From Branchiostoma floridae (taxonomy: Eukaryota; Chordata; Leptocardii; Amphioxiformes; Branchiostomatidae): a stretch of 64,000 nucleotides of DNA. Positions 42,815 to 54,059 of the stretch are shown here, piece by piece. The translations under genes were made by a program, and so were the position numbers. Under the pieces are notes generated by a model, which was not told where the DNA came from, searched no databases, and worked only from the letters and a program-made list of their open reading frames with translations. Where the stretch lies: NCBI RefSeq assembly GCF_000003815.2, contig NC_049991.1, forward strand, positions 19,683,556 through 19,747,555. Direction: 5' to 3'. Position 1 is the first letter of the stretch, and each line of letters starts with the position of its first letter.

Positions 42815-43030
42815 TAGGCACGTTGTGTGGCAGCAGCTGGTTACATCACACTGAACGACCTGTTACACCTAACTTTTGCACATCTATCTGCAAATTTTCT
42901 TTCAATCTATCTATGAAAATGGCCCTTCTGTGCTTGGCAATAACAAATTCCACTCTACGATAGTTTTGGGAATTTACAAATTTTTTACGCAGTCATCAAT
43001 CATAGGTTGGCAACTCTAGTACTTGAAGGC
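42815..43030 (+). mobile_element. SINE-like repeat copy
   Basis: It contains GTGGCAGCAGCTGGTTACAT and CACTGAACGACCTGTTACAC (as in 35640-35690), then the CCACTCTACGATAGTT block of 14890-15015. This copy shows that those two blocks belong to one element. Confidence 0.6.
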
Positions 43031-43200
43031 AACAGAGTGAATAACATAATGAAATTTTGTACTTTAAAAATTTGTTCAACGCAATGCAAAATCAATGACA
43101 CAAGCAAAAGCAAAAGAATACCATGAAGGTCAGAAAACTATTAAGAACAGTAGGAATGAAGGAGAATTCTTATTACACAACCAGTGGGGTACTTTACATT

Positions 43201-43240
43201 GCTTACGTTTCGATGTCTCTCAGACACCTTCGTCAGAGCT
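43201..43240 (-). ncRNA. Hammerhead-ribozyme-like core, consensus-like copy
   Basis: On the minus strand: CTGACGA, one A, a 7-bp helix II (GGTGTCT with AGACATC, one G-T pair) closed by GAG, then GAAACGTA. CTGANGA and GAAA are the catalytic boxes of the hammerhead, and helix III would be the minimal AC/GT. Deviations are the extra A before helix II and a helix I of only about 3 bp (GCT/AGC) next to the cleavage site. Activity is not proven. Confidence 0.5.
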
Positions 43241-43412
43241 TCTAACTGGAGTTCTGCTTCTCACCGCTATATGTAGCCGATGTAGGTGGCCCCAGTGATG
43301 AACAGGGACGAGGGGGGATACAAGCTAAGCCACATTTGGGACTGTTTTCTCACCGCAAAAGCGCCACCTACATCGGCTACATATAGCGGTGAGAAGCAGA
43401 ACTCCAGTTAGA

Positions 43413-43452
43413 AGCTCTGACGAAGGTGTCTGAGAGACATCAAAACGTAAGC
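43413..43452 (+). ncRNA. Hammerhead-like core, second arm, probably inactive
   Basis: Inverted copy of the core at 43201-43240. CTGACGA is intact, but the GAAA box reads AAAA because position 43442 is A. That position corresponds to G12, the general base of the hammerhead, so this copy should be inactive. Confidence 0.45.
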
Positions 43453-43499
43453 AATGTAAGTACCCACTGGTTGTGTAATAAGAATTCTCCTTCATCCTA

Positions 43500-43964
43500 T
43501 ATTCTACCAACCTGATGAAACTATTTTCGGTATTAAGAACAATAATCGAAGGCTTAAAGAAGTAGCTTTATCCTAGCTAACACAGCCAAACAGTTAAGGC
43601 TTACAGCGACGCCAAGCCCAAATCTATCTCTGTGCACGTATGGATTTAGTCAATAAAGTAAACTTTGGGTCCCTTAAGTCCCTTCAATGCTGCAAACTGC
43701 AATTATGGCAAAAACAACAAAACTTCTGAAAGAAAACTTTTTAGGCAATGAAATATATACAGTGTGGTGAAAAACCGCCCAGTTTATATGTACCAGATCG
43801 TAAAGCTGACTGAAGAAGGTAAATAATTAACGTAAAATCATTAACGGTCGGTAGAAAACTAGCTTCTCGTAACCTGTGGGCTGTAACGATCATGAGCATA
43901 AAACGACTCTGAGCATTTTCATTGATCAGATGAACAACACGCTAAGATAAAACAACGTGATTAT
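43500..43964. other. NOL11 intron, nothing recognised
   Basis: No supported feature. Confidence 0.35.
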
Positions 43965-44460
43965 AGTAGTGTGGGTGGTGTCGTGTCTAGTGAACTTGCT
44001 CATAGGCCAGGGGGTCTACAGTCTTAATTCTGTCTTCTGGCACATCCTTGGATTGCAATTGATACAACTGAATACAACTGTTACTGTGTAACAGCAGTTT
44101 TAAGTAGTGAGTGCTGTTCATTGTACTAGTTGAAAACAGGGTTGGACAAGTTTTCTAACATCATTCTATTGTGTAGGTTTTCTAGAAAAATCTTATATGC
44201 CCAATCGGGCAAGTGAGATTGGACATGCGCTTGTCTGATCGGCATTTTCACTTGCCCTCTGGACAATAGGGCTGGTGGACTTGTCCAACCCTGATTATAA
44301 CATTAGTGTGGGTGGTGTAGTGTCTAGTAACCCTGCTCATAGGCCAGGGGGTCTACAGTCTTAATTCCATCTTCTGGCACACCCTTGTATAATTGCAATT
44401 GATACTGAATACTACAGCAGTTATAAGTAGTGAGTCCTGTTCATCGTATTAGTTGAAAAT
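43965..44460. repeat. Direct duplication (~170 bp) flanking a foldback element
   Basis: GTGTGGGTGGTGT through AGTGCTGTTCATTGTACTAG (43968-44130) recurs at 44302-44455 with few changes (CATAGGCCAGGGGGTCTACA in both). Confidence 0.8.
44137..44293. mobile_element. 157-bp foldback element, CAGGGTTGGACAAGT ends
   Basis: The ends CAGGGTTGGACAAGT and ACTTGTCCAACCCTG are perfect inverted repeats, with inner GCCCAATCGGGCAAGT palindromes. It lies at the junction of the two copies of the 170-bp duplication. CAGGG ends suggest hAT, but no 8-bp duplication is visible here. Confidence 0.7.
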
Positions 44461-44984
44461 CCGACTAAATGGGGTAGAGAATTTCTCAAGCAACCTGGAA
44501 AACCCTGCTTCGCCTATTCAGCTAGTCAGTTGAACTTGACAAAGCTCAATGTTTATGACTTGGGGAGAAGAGATGCTGCTACAGAGCGTAGTTCAGTACC
44601 CAGAAGTGGTCAATGGCCTTGCACTGAACAAACTCTTTAAAAAAAAGACCTACCTGTAGCAAAGTTTTCAGCCTGATACTATGAGCATGATTAGTATACA
44701 ATACTTTAAGCAGCTGTACTAATATTCATTCTTGTCATGACTGCTGAAAAAACAAATCTTTTCAAAAGGCCAAAATCAGATTATACCATATTTTATTTTG
44801 TAACAAGTATGTCAGATTATAATGATGATGATAATGTCTCTTTCCACAATAGGCACGCTTTCCATTAAAAAGATATTTATAGGAACTATGCCCAAGTTTT
44901 TACAAGATAGTTTTACAATAAATGTATAATCATGCCACTATAATTGTACACAAATAATATGACTTTGTGACAAGTGGTGATGGT
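44461..44984. other. NOL11 intron, nothing recognised
   Basis: No supported feature. Confidence 0.35.
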
Positions 44985-45235
44985 GCAACACAATGTTTTG
45001 AGCGTTGGACTCAGAACCAATAAGTCCCAGGTTCGACACTTGCCATGGCCCCCGACGTTGTGCCCTTGGAAAAGGTCCTTCACATCTCTTTCCTTGATGG
45101 TGGAGTGATGCCCACTGAGCCTCTCAGCTAAACTGTCAAAATTGTGCTTAGAAATATGTACAAATTTAGTGCGCCATTTGCCAACATGAGCACATTCGCC
45201 TCCAAGAGGCGTAAATTTTTTCTTTTATAGAAAAG
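44985..45235 (+). mobile_element. tRNA-derived SINE
   Basis: A tRNA-like head with an A-box-like GAGCGTTGGACTCAG and B-box-like AGGTTCGACACTT, followed by a body with GTTGTGCCCTTGGAAAAGG. It is degenerate and not a functional tRNA (no foldable acceptor stem). Confidence 0.6.
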
Positions 45236-45439
45236 TCTGTGTGCTGCTGTTGTGTCAATGATAAAAGTAATATCATTGCAACTGTATGGCTCCAATTCTG
45301 ACCTCTTTTAAGAGACTGTTGAAGTAAAAGAATTATGACCAGAATGAACAGACACAGACTATGAACCCTTAGCTTTTTTGTACCATGTACATGTAATGAT
45401 ATACTAGTATGTTCTTGATAGATTTATTAGGACTCAATG

Positions 45440-45560
45440 TAATCACTTTCTCTGTTATATTCTCTCTGACCCTTACATCCCTCATGATCTCAATGAAAAG
45501 TGGCCTGTAGGCTGATTTGAGCTTCTCATGAATAAATAGAGGATTCGAACAAAACGAATG
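45440..45560 (+). mobile_element. Retroelement 3'-end fragment
   Basis: GCTGATTTGAGCTTCTCATGAATAAATA is preceded by CTGACCCTTACATCCCTCAT; the same order occurs in the array at 22480-22560. Confidence 0.55.
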
Positions 45561-46689
45561 TCCTGTGGTCTTAGGTCCGAATCTACCAGCTATGACTCAC
45601 ACGATGCATAATTTGCCACAAAAGTCTCATCACCATGGTGAACAAAAAGTGAAACCTCGTATTCATAACGATTCAACCAGGTTCCCCTCTTTTCCCCACA
45701 TGCCTCATGACTCCGAGCCCCGCATACTCAAAGTCCTCTCTGTAACAGCGGTCAGGCTTTTAGATAGGATTTTGTTACAGGGAGACCAAATTTATTGGTG
45801 AGTCGCGGTAAGTGACTATTGTAGGGGGGGTCCAGGGGCATCCACCTTCTGTGGTGCAGAGTTGATGATTTTAAGTTAAGAAAGTGCATTCTAAGGTATC
45901 CTAAGAGGCAAAAATACTGTTACAGACTGAGGTCACAGTAGAAGACTCTGACCACAGGTGACCTGGTAGCATCCCTGGTCAATCAGAATTTCATGCTTCT
46001 CAGGGGATTTTCTCCCCAGTGTAAGGGCGTCAAGTGTCAAATTTCTTGTTATTCTAAGAAAAGTGCGTCCAGATGACGCCTTGACACATGCCTGGCTAAA
46101 AGCCTGTCGACGGTGACCACTGGGAGTCTGAAGCCTGTCGACCCCTTTCAAGGCACACTCAACTCGGATGAAGTGGAGCAAAACTTTCGACTTTGGAAGT
46201 TGACGGGGTAAATCCCTGTGAGCCAGAATCCATTTGTGAAATTTGATGCTCGGCTTCCGGCAGAGTTTGTCCAACACCAGGGGTTTACGTAAGACTATGT
46301 GGGGGATCTGCAGCACAAGTTCTACAAGTAATCAAGGATCTTGTTTCATGAAATATTGAGTTTATCTCAGGTTTTGTAAATCTCTTGCTGACTGAGGCCA
46401 GATTGATTTGGTTATATGGATGACATCATGTTGGAACTCCAAAACTGATGCCAGAGTGTGAATAGACAAAAACTGTTTGGCCAAGAAACTTTAAGAGAAC
46501 GTGCAATACAGAACTGGAGAAGAATTACTGAAGACATCAAGATTTTGTTTTTAAAGGCTTCTTTTTTGGAGAAAATAGATCTTAAATGATTCTTATCAAG
46601 ACAGCTTTTCATATGCTACTTTCTGGTCACAACTCCATAACTTTCAAATCGCAGAATGCAAAATAGGTATGATATGGGTTTTTCTTTTC
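45561..46689. other. NOL11 intron with unique patches at 45570-45800 and 45930-46320
   Basis: 45930-46316 is open for 127 codons on the minus strand with balanced composition, but I recognise no domain, and it does not fit between the NOL11 exons that already join in frame. Possible conserved non-coding sequence or an unrelated exon; unresolved. Confidence 0.3.
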
Positions 46690-46828
46690 TTCGGACTGGT
46701 CTAAAAATACGAACGAAAAAATCACAAACAATTAGGTCCAGATTCAGGTCTGAACAGAGATCTGATTCTCTACATCTGGACAAGAACCATACCTTTATTC
46801 AAATTTTCTGTACCGGTACCCACCTCTA
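46690..46828. mobile_element. hAT-like element fragment, TAGGGGTGGG family
   Basis: It ends GTACCGGTACCCACCTCTA with subterminal GGTCCAGATTCAGGTCTG motifs. The left end is missing. Confidence 0.6.
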
Positions 46829-48584
46829 GTGCACTTCTATTCTTCTTCTTCTTAAAATGTGGTGGGAGGAGGTATGATATATATATAGTGTTTATCGTAA
46901 GATACAAGCATACGTTCATAGCGCATTAAGGGCGAGATCATTTTTATCATGTCGGGTTCTGCTCTTGTGAAAAATGGATGAGAGGCGACGATCAAACTGA
47001 TTGTGACATAAATATGAATGCGCAGATGAAATACTCCCAGGTGTCAGATAGCCTTTAGGTAGCTGATCATAAAAACCAATAAAAACAGGGGATAACTTTT
47101 GAACAATAAATCAGGCGCTTCGTTCCAGTTTACGTGGCGGTTAGACGCTCAGAACTTTTGCTCACTGTAGGGTGACAACACATTTTACTTTCTGCCTTAA
47201 AGGGACCTGTAAATTGTACCACATCATGGACAGACATTTCAAAAGTATAAGTCTGTTAGTCTAACTTTTTATACATGCAACATGGAATCATTGCTTTCTT
47301 ACTGTTAATGGCAGTTCAAGTTGCAAGAGCAGGAAAGTTTGAGGCATTCTACTGGGCCTCTTTTTCTGCACAGTTTAAGCTCATGCACACTGACAACCAA
47401 AACTGTGTTAGTTGTTAATTAGCTCCTATTGTTTGAGTACAGTAATTATCTCCTGTTCTTTGAGCACAGAAGCTAATGTTGGTGGCAGTTTAAGATCACA
47501 AGTGCAGGAAAGTTGAGGTATTCCATTCCTGAACACAGATGAAGTTCATGCAGTCTGACAACCAAAACCAGCGGCGCAATTTAGGTGGCTGACCCCAATC
47601 AAGACGGCTTCACAAACACGCCGTAAAAACTGCGGAATATCACAGAACTTCTCATCACCGGGAGGTTTAACTGGGACTGGAGCCCGGGTATAACGAGTCT
47701 CGGCAGACTTGCTGGGTCTTTATTATCAATTAAAGGTTGATCGCGTTGCTCGAGGTTCATGGCCTGGTGTTACCAGGGAGAAGGGAGTTCAAAAGGTCAG
47801 TGAGGTAAGGTGCAAAGAAAAATTCACCCGGTCATGGAAGCATGTCAGTATCAAAATACATCATTTACTGTGTGTACTGTTGTCAGCGACTCCAGTGTTA
47901 GAACTTGCTGCAAACTATGAGCCATACTAGTTGTTGGTGCCCTGAAAGTTTGATGGCAATTAGGGCAGAATAAAGCTTTAAATTTTTGTCCGTACCATGC
48001 TACTTTTTCGGGGGGGGGGGTGAATAATGGGTACATTGTAAGTAACTGGTTTGAGAGACTAAGAAAATCATTTCTGTACCAGGTGACATCTTTATACAAT
48101 CAGACTCTGTAGACATTCATTCAGTGACAAGTGTCTGTTTGTTTTTTGTTTTTGTCAGGCTGTAACTATCTTGTATTGTATGTAACTCTATTTTAAGATT
48201 GTTTGCTTTTATGATGTAACTCTTAGGACGTGCGTTTCGTCCATTATGCAATTTGGTCTCAAAATTCAGTTTTGTTTTAACTGCCAAAACCAAATAAAGC
48301 TCTCATCATCTTTAAAATGTTTGAAAACTATAGAAAAAAATAAGTGTGACCTAAAGCTGGCTCCTGTGGAGTGGCTTTCCCCCTCATCATCCGTTCATCA
48401 CGAGGGAAATGAGGCTCGTAGAGACGTCCGGGACACGCCTTCTGCCTAGCTTCGGGGATAATCCTCGAAATGAAGCGCTTCATCAGCGGAGGCTGATCCA
48501 GATTTGCCGCGATTGAACCATCCATCAATTTCCAACCTCCCGGAGACGGAGACGATCATCACTCTTGCAGGGCTTGAAATAGCT
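46829..48584. other. NOL11 intron with unique patches
   Basis: 47560-47720 and 48360-48560 are balanced, high-complexity blocks without repeat copies in the window. 47330-47560 contains a diverged duplication (GTTCAAGTTGCAAGAGCAGG / GTTTAAGATCACAAGTGCAGG). No exon recognised. Confidence 0.3.
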
Positions 48585-48900
48585 GTTTCTGCATACCTGC
48601 ACTGGTGCAGGTAACATTGAAAATTACCTGCACCAGACAGATTTTTCCTGCACCACTCTGAATTCAGGAAGTATGGATCATCATAAAATTGTTCTGGAAC
48701 CATTGCTAATTTTTAATACTTTACATGGTAACAACCAATGCAGCTAAGAAAGATCCACGTGCAACCACTTTATAGGACATTTATGTATAAGACCCAGTAC
48801 AAGGACTTGTGCAGGTTAGGTGCAGGTAAACACTAGAAATACCTGCACAGCTCCATTTTTACCTGCACTAACCTGCATATGCAGGTGGTATTTTGAGCCC
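48585..48900. repeat. TACCTGCAC-rich repeat
   Basis: Repeated TACCTGCAC/GTGCAGGTA words, including AGGTTAGGTGCAGGTA and AATACCTGCACAGCTCC, the same unit as the array at 51778-52330. Confidence 0.75.
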
Positions 48901-49744
48901 TGCAATGATCACTCTAGGGCGGATGTGAGGGGAACACAATACAGATGACAACTTGTTTTCAGACTAGAAAGACTGATGGTACACTGTTTCTAATTGTTAA
49001 CGTGTAAATGATAATGTCATGACTGTCACTTTGACGGATGTTGCTGTGTGTGTATATTCTAAACACTTTCAGGCTAACATGCTTTTAGACTAGAGGACTG
49101 ATGGAGCTTTTTATTGCTATTGTATATAATGTGTAAATGATGAAGCACCAAGCACCCAATTATGCATATTTAGTCTATGGGAAAAAAACTGCACAACAAC
49201 CAAATTCTACAGCTTCAGCACCAGGGACAGGGCCAAGATAATCTAGCTACACAGCGCAGGAATGTTTGAAGTAAAAACAATGCTTGTCCTATCTACTGAA
49301 AGCTCCTTTTTGGAGCAGCTTTCCATGGAGAAATTTGACAAGGACAGCACAGTCTTACATGTAAGTACAACGAACTCTGAAACTCAATTAGTTCACACCT
49401 TACCCAAAATCCCCCCAGAAATAGGCCTTTCTGGAGAAGCTTTCCTCACAGAAATCTACTCGTAATCTCACAAATCACCGTCATCAATCACTGACAAGGG
49501 GAGAATCTTGCTCCGAAGGAAGCTATTAGGGGTAATGAAAATGTCTCCCTCCTTTGATTAGTTTTGTCGGCACTTAAAACTAGCAAACAGCTCAAGATAA
49601 CTGATCACCGGGCCTTGAAGGATCTTTTTCTTCATAATAAGATTTGCAAAGCCAGATGGCTTTTGAGAACGCTGGATATGTGGCTCAGTTTTAGTTTACA
49701 TGGCTCATTATCTTCGCCAGCGAAGATTATAAGATTGCTTACTT
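48901..49744. other. NOL11 intron, nothing recognised
   Basis: No supported feature. Confidence 0.35.
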
Positions 49745-50420
49745 GGGTCTGTATGTAGGTCAACAGCATATAAGTCGAGAAATTGTGGATGGAACTTTTT
49801 GATTTTTTGTAGGTGTGTAGCGGTTGTCGAAAGGCATGCCTAGTTTGAAAATGGCTTACCTGGCGTTTTCCTACGGTACAGCAGCGAGCTTTGTATTTTT
49901 TCGAGGTTTGTTTCGAGAAGCATAACTCAAAATGCAGCTGGGCGATTTCTACGATATTTGGCAGGTGTGTAGCGGTTGTGTAAAGGATTGTCATGTGCGA
50001 GAATGGTTTAGCTAGCTTTTACCTATGGTGCTGTAGCTGGCTTTGTATGTAATTGCGTTTGTCTGTTAACACGATAACTCGAGATGTTCTACATGGATGC
50101 TAATGATATTTTGTTGATAGGTAGGGGACACAGAAAGGAAGGTCAAGTTCGATAATGGGCCTCCTAGCGACTTGTTTTGGTACTGCAAGTGAGCATCAAA
50201 GCTTGCGCCTAAATTTTCCAGAAGTGCCATGTTCATGATTTTTAAGTGGTGGATAGCTGTTGGGACTAGGAGTGAATGGTGTAATTTTGGGCCCCCTAGC
50301 AGCTTGTTTGGAACTGCAGTGGGTCTTATAGTTTGTAACTTTTAAAAAGGATAACTGCAGAGGGGATTGATGGATATTCTTTGCTTTTGGTAGGTAGGTA
50401 CTTAGGGTGATTATCAACAT
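49745..50420 (+). mobile_element. Non-LTR retroelement-derived repeat with internal duplication
   Basis: GCAGGTGTGTAGCGGTTGT-type blocks occur at about 49805 and 49962. 50050-50300 matches 28990-29230 inverted. Non-coding remnant. Confidence 0.55.
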
Positions 50421-51777
50421 AATGAGATGCTAATTATGTAAATTGCGATCTACTTAATATAATTACTTTGGGATTCTTATCATGGAGAGAACCACATCCC
50501 TTACAAAAGTGGTGTGCAGTGCAACATGACACTGGCACCATTGTCACCCTAGTCCAGCACTAATGTGTGGACCATTAATCTTCATTTATCATTCAAGCCC
50601 TTCAGACAGAAGCAGAAGCCTGATCTCCTTTCCCTGACAAGGGCCAGTCACACCAGATTAACCCCCTGCCCTCAGTCTCCGGGTCTTAGCACAGACAAAT
50701 CAAAGGTGGAGCAGAACTAATCGTCATGCCATGGCAGGGTGTTACACGCCCGCCCGTTTGAGGCATAAGACATGGTCACGTAAAAAAAGATTAAAACATC
50801 GCGGTGGGCCAAATCAGGCTGTCAAAGGTGCCAACGTAATCCTCATGAGTTGTTCGATCGCATACAGTACGCTTAATGATTCAAATACTATTTCAGGATG
50901 AGATTTGAAGAGTCAAAGTTGGCCTTCAAACTGGCTCTTTTTGCCTGATTTTGGCCTCGATTTCACACTGCATGGGGGTTTCCGTGCAACCGATTACGAC
51001 AATATCATATACTTCCGGGTTGTACGAGTGCGGTCATAGAACGCGGGTGGTATCGTATCTTGTCTCGGTTTGTGCTAGGTTGTAGAGGAGGATCTAAGTA
51101 AGGCTTATGAATATACTAATACTTGGAGATTAGCAATTACTATGCCTGTCAATCAGCTATTTTGTCTTTGCGGGGCTATGAATGGGGGGATCTGAGTAGC
51201 CTGACGTGATAGCCAGGCCAGGTAGACTGTGTAAAATACCTCTGACTTAACTCGCGATTGCAAAACTTTACTTACTATTTTCATGAGATGGACACAAACA
51301 TTCACCAAGGCAGGGCCGTAACAATCCTTACGTATGACCCTTAGGTAGCCCTTAAATGACCTATTATCTAATATATAGGCCAGTCACTCAAAGTTTGTTT
51401 ATTATTTCTTTTTTTACGAAAAGACTGCAATGTACATTTTGTAGAGTGAAATCTTATATAAAACTAAAGACCTAGCCTAACCTAGCCTAACTAAAGACCT
51501 TACATCCAGCTTTGCTATATTAACATCTCGTATTAAGCTGTATTTGGTGCTTATCCGGCCCATTGTAGCCATAATTACATACATTAATCATTCAAAAACA
51601 ACGACCTTCGATAAAGAATGTTTATTTGGCGAAGATGTGTGTTCGAGGAACTCTAGTTTGCATATAAGTTCAGCGGCACTGAAAGATTGAAAACTTGTGC
51701 AAAGTTGTTTAAAAGTGCCAAATTTGGCACACATGTAGTTGAACATTATGTACAGACATGAAGGGATCTAAATCTAA
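50421..51777. other. NOL11 intron with unique patches
   Basis: 50640-50900 is a balanced, unique block. The rest is AT-rich with nothing recognised; CCTAGCCTAA is a small tandem at about 51475. Confidence 0.3.
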
Positions 51778-52330
51778 TTGCAGGTTAGGTGCAGGTAGAC
51801 ATCAGAAATACCTGCACAACTCCAGTTTTACCTGCATTAACCTAATACAGTCAAACCTGTATTAGGGGCCACCTCTACAGAGGGGCCACCTGTCCATAGT
51901 GGCCACTTTTTGTCGGTCCCTTGGGTATTTTATCTACAAGTTGCAACCTCTATACAGAGGCCACCTGTCTATAGTGGCCAAATTTGTCCGGTCCCTTGAG
52001 TGTCCGCTATAGACAGGTTTGACTGTACAAATGTATACCCAGTACATGGACCAGTGTAAGTTTGGTGCAGGTAGACACAAGAAATACCTGCACAGCTCCA
52101 GTTTTACCTGCATTAACCTATATACAAAATGTATACCCAGTACATGGACCAGTGCAGGTTAGGTGCAGGTAGACATCAGAAATACCTGCACAACTCCAAT
52201 TTTACCTGCACTAACCTGTATATACGAAATACATGGACTAGTGCAGGTTAGAAGCAGGTAGACACCAGAAGCACCTGCACAAGTTCTACCTACCATTAGT
52301 ACCAACTTCTACCTGCCCATTCATACAGGT
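51778..52330. repeat. Tandem array of ~95-bp GCAGGT/ACCTGC units
   Basis: Units with GGTTAGGTGCAGGTAGACAT, AGAAATACCTGCACA and TTTTACCTGCAYTAACCT begin near 51780, 52063, 52155 and 52243. The first is split by a MITE at 51848-52025. Confidence 0.85.
51848..52025. mobile_element. pogo/Tigger-like MITE with TA target
   Basis: 178 bp. The ends CAGTCAAACCTGT and ACAGGTTTGACTG are flanked by TA. CAGTC-type ends with TA target are typical of the pogo branch of Tc1/mariner. The next array unit (52118-52140) shows the uninterrupted site. Confidence 0.85.
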
Positions 52331-53079
52331 GGACCAGGTTATTTCTTGCCACATTCCTGCTTATCGTCTGTCAGTTTCGTTCTGCACGTTCTCAGCACAC
52401 ATTGGGTGTGATGGCGACATAATAGCGGTAACCCCGCCACTTTATTAATTGCTATTTGCTTTTCCGCGTGAAGAGATTTCTTTATCCTGTGATCAATTAT
52501 TCACCTGTCGGGCCGGCTGATTTCTCGCTCCGTTTATTGATTACTCCGAAGCGGGAGTAATTGCCAACCTGGAGGGAATTTACACATTTGGTGGACTCAA
52601 TAAGGAAAGGACAGTACAGTACAACAGTTTTGTTTGCCAAATGTATATTAGTCCAGCGAAAGAGCTGAAAAATTGTGCAAATTTGTCTAAAAGTACCTTA
52701 AGAAAATCACCAAAATTAGTATTCCATTTCTGGGGTCTCTAAATTCAAAGTGCAACTAAAGGGCTCCTGGGCTGAAATTGAGATGCCTCCATATCTAGAT
52801 TTGCTTAGAACATGTCTGACTATGTGTGTGCCGAATTTGGTGCTTTTAGACAAAAGTGCACAATTAGCCTGATTTTTTCAGCTATGCTGCCGGACTATAT
52901 GGAGGTAACCTAAAGATAAACTAGAAAGGACACGTTATCTAAGACAATGCAGGAAAGTTTCCGAAGGGAAAAGAAAAATCTTTGTCAAATGTGTGATGCA
53001 CTGTTTGCAAGATGAAAGCGTTGTACATGTACATGTATTTATAAGATATATGTCTTAAACGAAAAAAGAAGAATAGATA
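52331..53079. promoter_or_regulatory. Unique island at 52380-52570 (enhancer-like), then plain intron
   Basis: 52380-52570 has clustered homeodomain-type cores (TTAATTGC, GATCAATTATT, TTGATTAC, GAGTAATTGC), an E-box CACCTG, and an inverted pair GATTACTCC/GGGAGTAATT. No ORF and no copies in the window. 52571-53079 shows nothing recognised. Confidence 0.35.
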
Positions 53080-53290
53080 AAAACTTCCGAGGTGGGACTG
53101 ATACCCTGTGGCTGATACAAGATGGAGGCTTGCAAGGCCTCCATCTGGGTGATTTGTAATGATCACCATATGGTGTAAAGTGCCTTTCCCAAGTGCTCAA
53201 CATTGGGGCCCGCCAAGGATTCGAATGAAGAATCTTAAGATTCTACGATAACAACTCTAACCACAAGACTACCAGGCCTTGCGTTGTTGT
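53080..53290 (-). mobile_element. tRNA-derived SINE, minus orientation
   Basis: The B-box-like complement GGATTCGAATGAAG and the A-box-like end TCTAACCACAAGACTACCAG lie at the right; the body (CCTTTCCCAAGTGCTCAACA) is at the left. Confidence 0.5.
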
Positions 53291-53545
53291 TGGTATCCTT
53301 TAAGATTCTATCTTGAGAGGCAATGGAGTAGGCTAACAGTCATTTGCCGACGTGACTTCAGAGACCTGTACGCCTGGCCTGTACCTGATTTTTTTTATGG
53401 TAAAGGAGGGAGTGCAATTACTTCTCCACCCTCTCGTCTACTGATGCTCATAGTCCCACAGGTGCAGGAACTGCCACATATAAGACAGCTCCTGCAGATG
53501 CAGCTTTGTTATCTAGAGAATCCGTCTTAGGAGGACTTCCAACCA
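53291..53545 (+). mobile_element. Dispersed SINE/retroelement body, copy 2
   Basis: Matches 30850-31040 (TTCTCCACCCTCTCGTCTAC and neighbours). It abuts SINE copies on both sides. Confidence 0.55.
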
Positions 53546-53584
53546 AAGATGTGAGGGGTTCCTCCTATCCCAGTCAAAAAAGTC

Positions 53585-53835
53585 CTTCCCATGCCTGATG
53601 GTGCATAGGGCGGCGCCCATCTCCATTTCAGTAGCTGTGGGCCACACACATTTGTACAATAACTACAGCAGGGGCCTAGTCCATTGGATGTAGTGTGTGT
53701 TCAACTTCCATACTCTTTCCTGAATGCTGAGTGCTAAGCAGAGAAAGCAGCACGTATCATTTCTTAAGTCATCAAGCTCACGACCTACCGAATACGAGGC
53801 AAACTTTCTACCCACTCGGCCATTGCACCAGTAGA
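53585..53835 (-). mobile_element. tRNA-derived SINE, minus orientation
   Basis: Inverted counterpart of 54060-54330: GCCCATCTCCATTTCA, GAGTGCTAAGCAGAGAAAGC and CTACCCACTCGGCCATTGCA in the same order on the opposite strand. With 54060-54330 it forms an inverted SINE pair about 230 bp apart. Confidence 0.7.
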
Positions 53836-54059
53836 AGAGTGATTATGAAGATAGGTGACCACCAGAATGCCCTGCAGTGGTGTAGTCAGTGTTGACTAGG
53901 CATGTGTTTAAAACCAATGGGGTGTTCCCTACTGAAGATAGGGTGTAATAAAACGTGTGGGAACTCACTGGTGACTGCCTACACCACAGGGCAGCAATAA
54001 CCCTGGTGGTCATTCGTCTTTGATTCTCGTAATACGGAACGACGGAAACAATTCTTCAC

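Larger units (their letters stand above)
43151..43499. mobile_element. Long palindrome, ~138-bp arms, Penelope-like terminal repeats suspected
   Basis: 43151-43290 and 43363-43499 are inverted copies (ATGAAGGAGAATTCTTATTA at the outside, TATATGTAGCCGATGTAGGT at the inside) around a 72-bp spacer. Each arm carries one hammerhead-ribozyme-like core. Penelope-like elements are known to carry such ribozymes in their terminal repeats, which can lie inverted. No reverse transcriptase or GIY-YIG coding is present here. Confidence 0.65.

Noticed and set aside
48328-48528. Candidate minus-strand NOL11 exon
   Set aside because: The flanking NOL11 exons already join in phase with the expected residue spacing, leaving no room for an extra exon; no matching splice sites.
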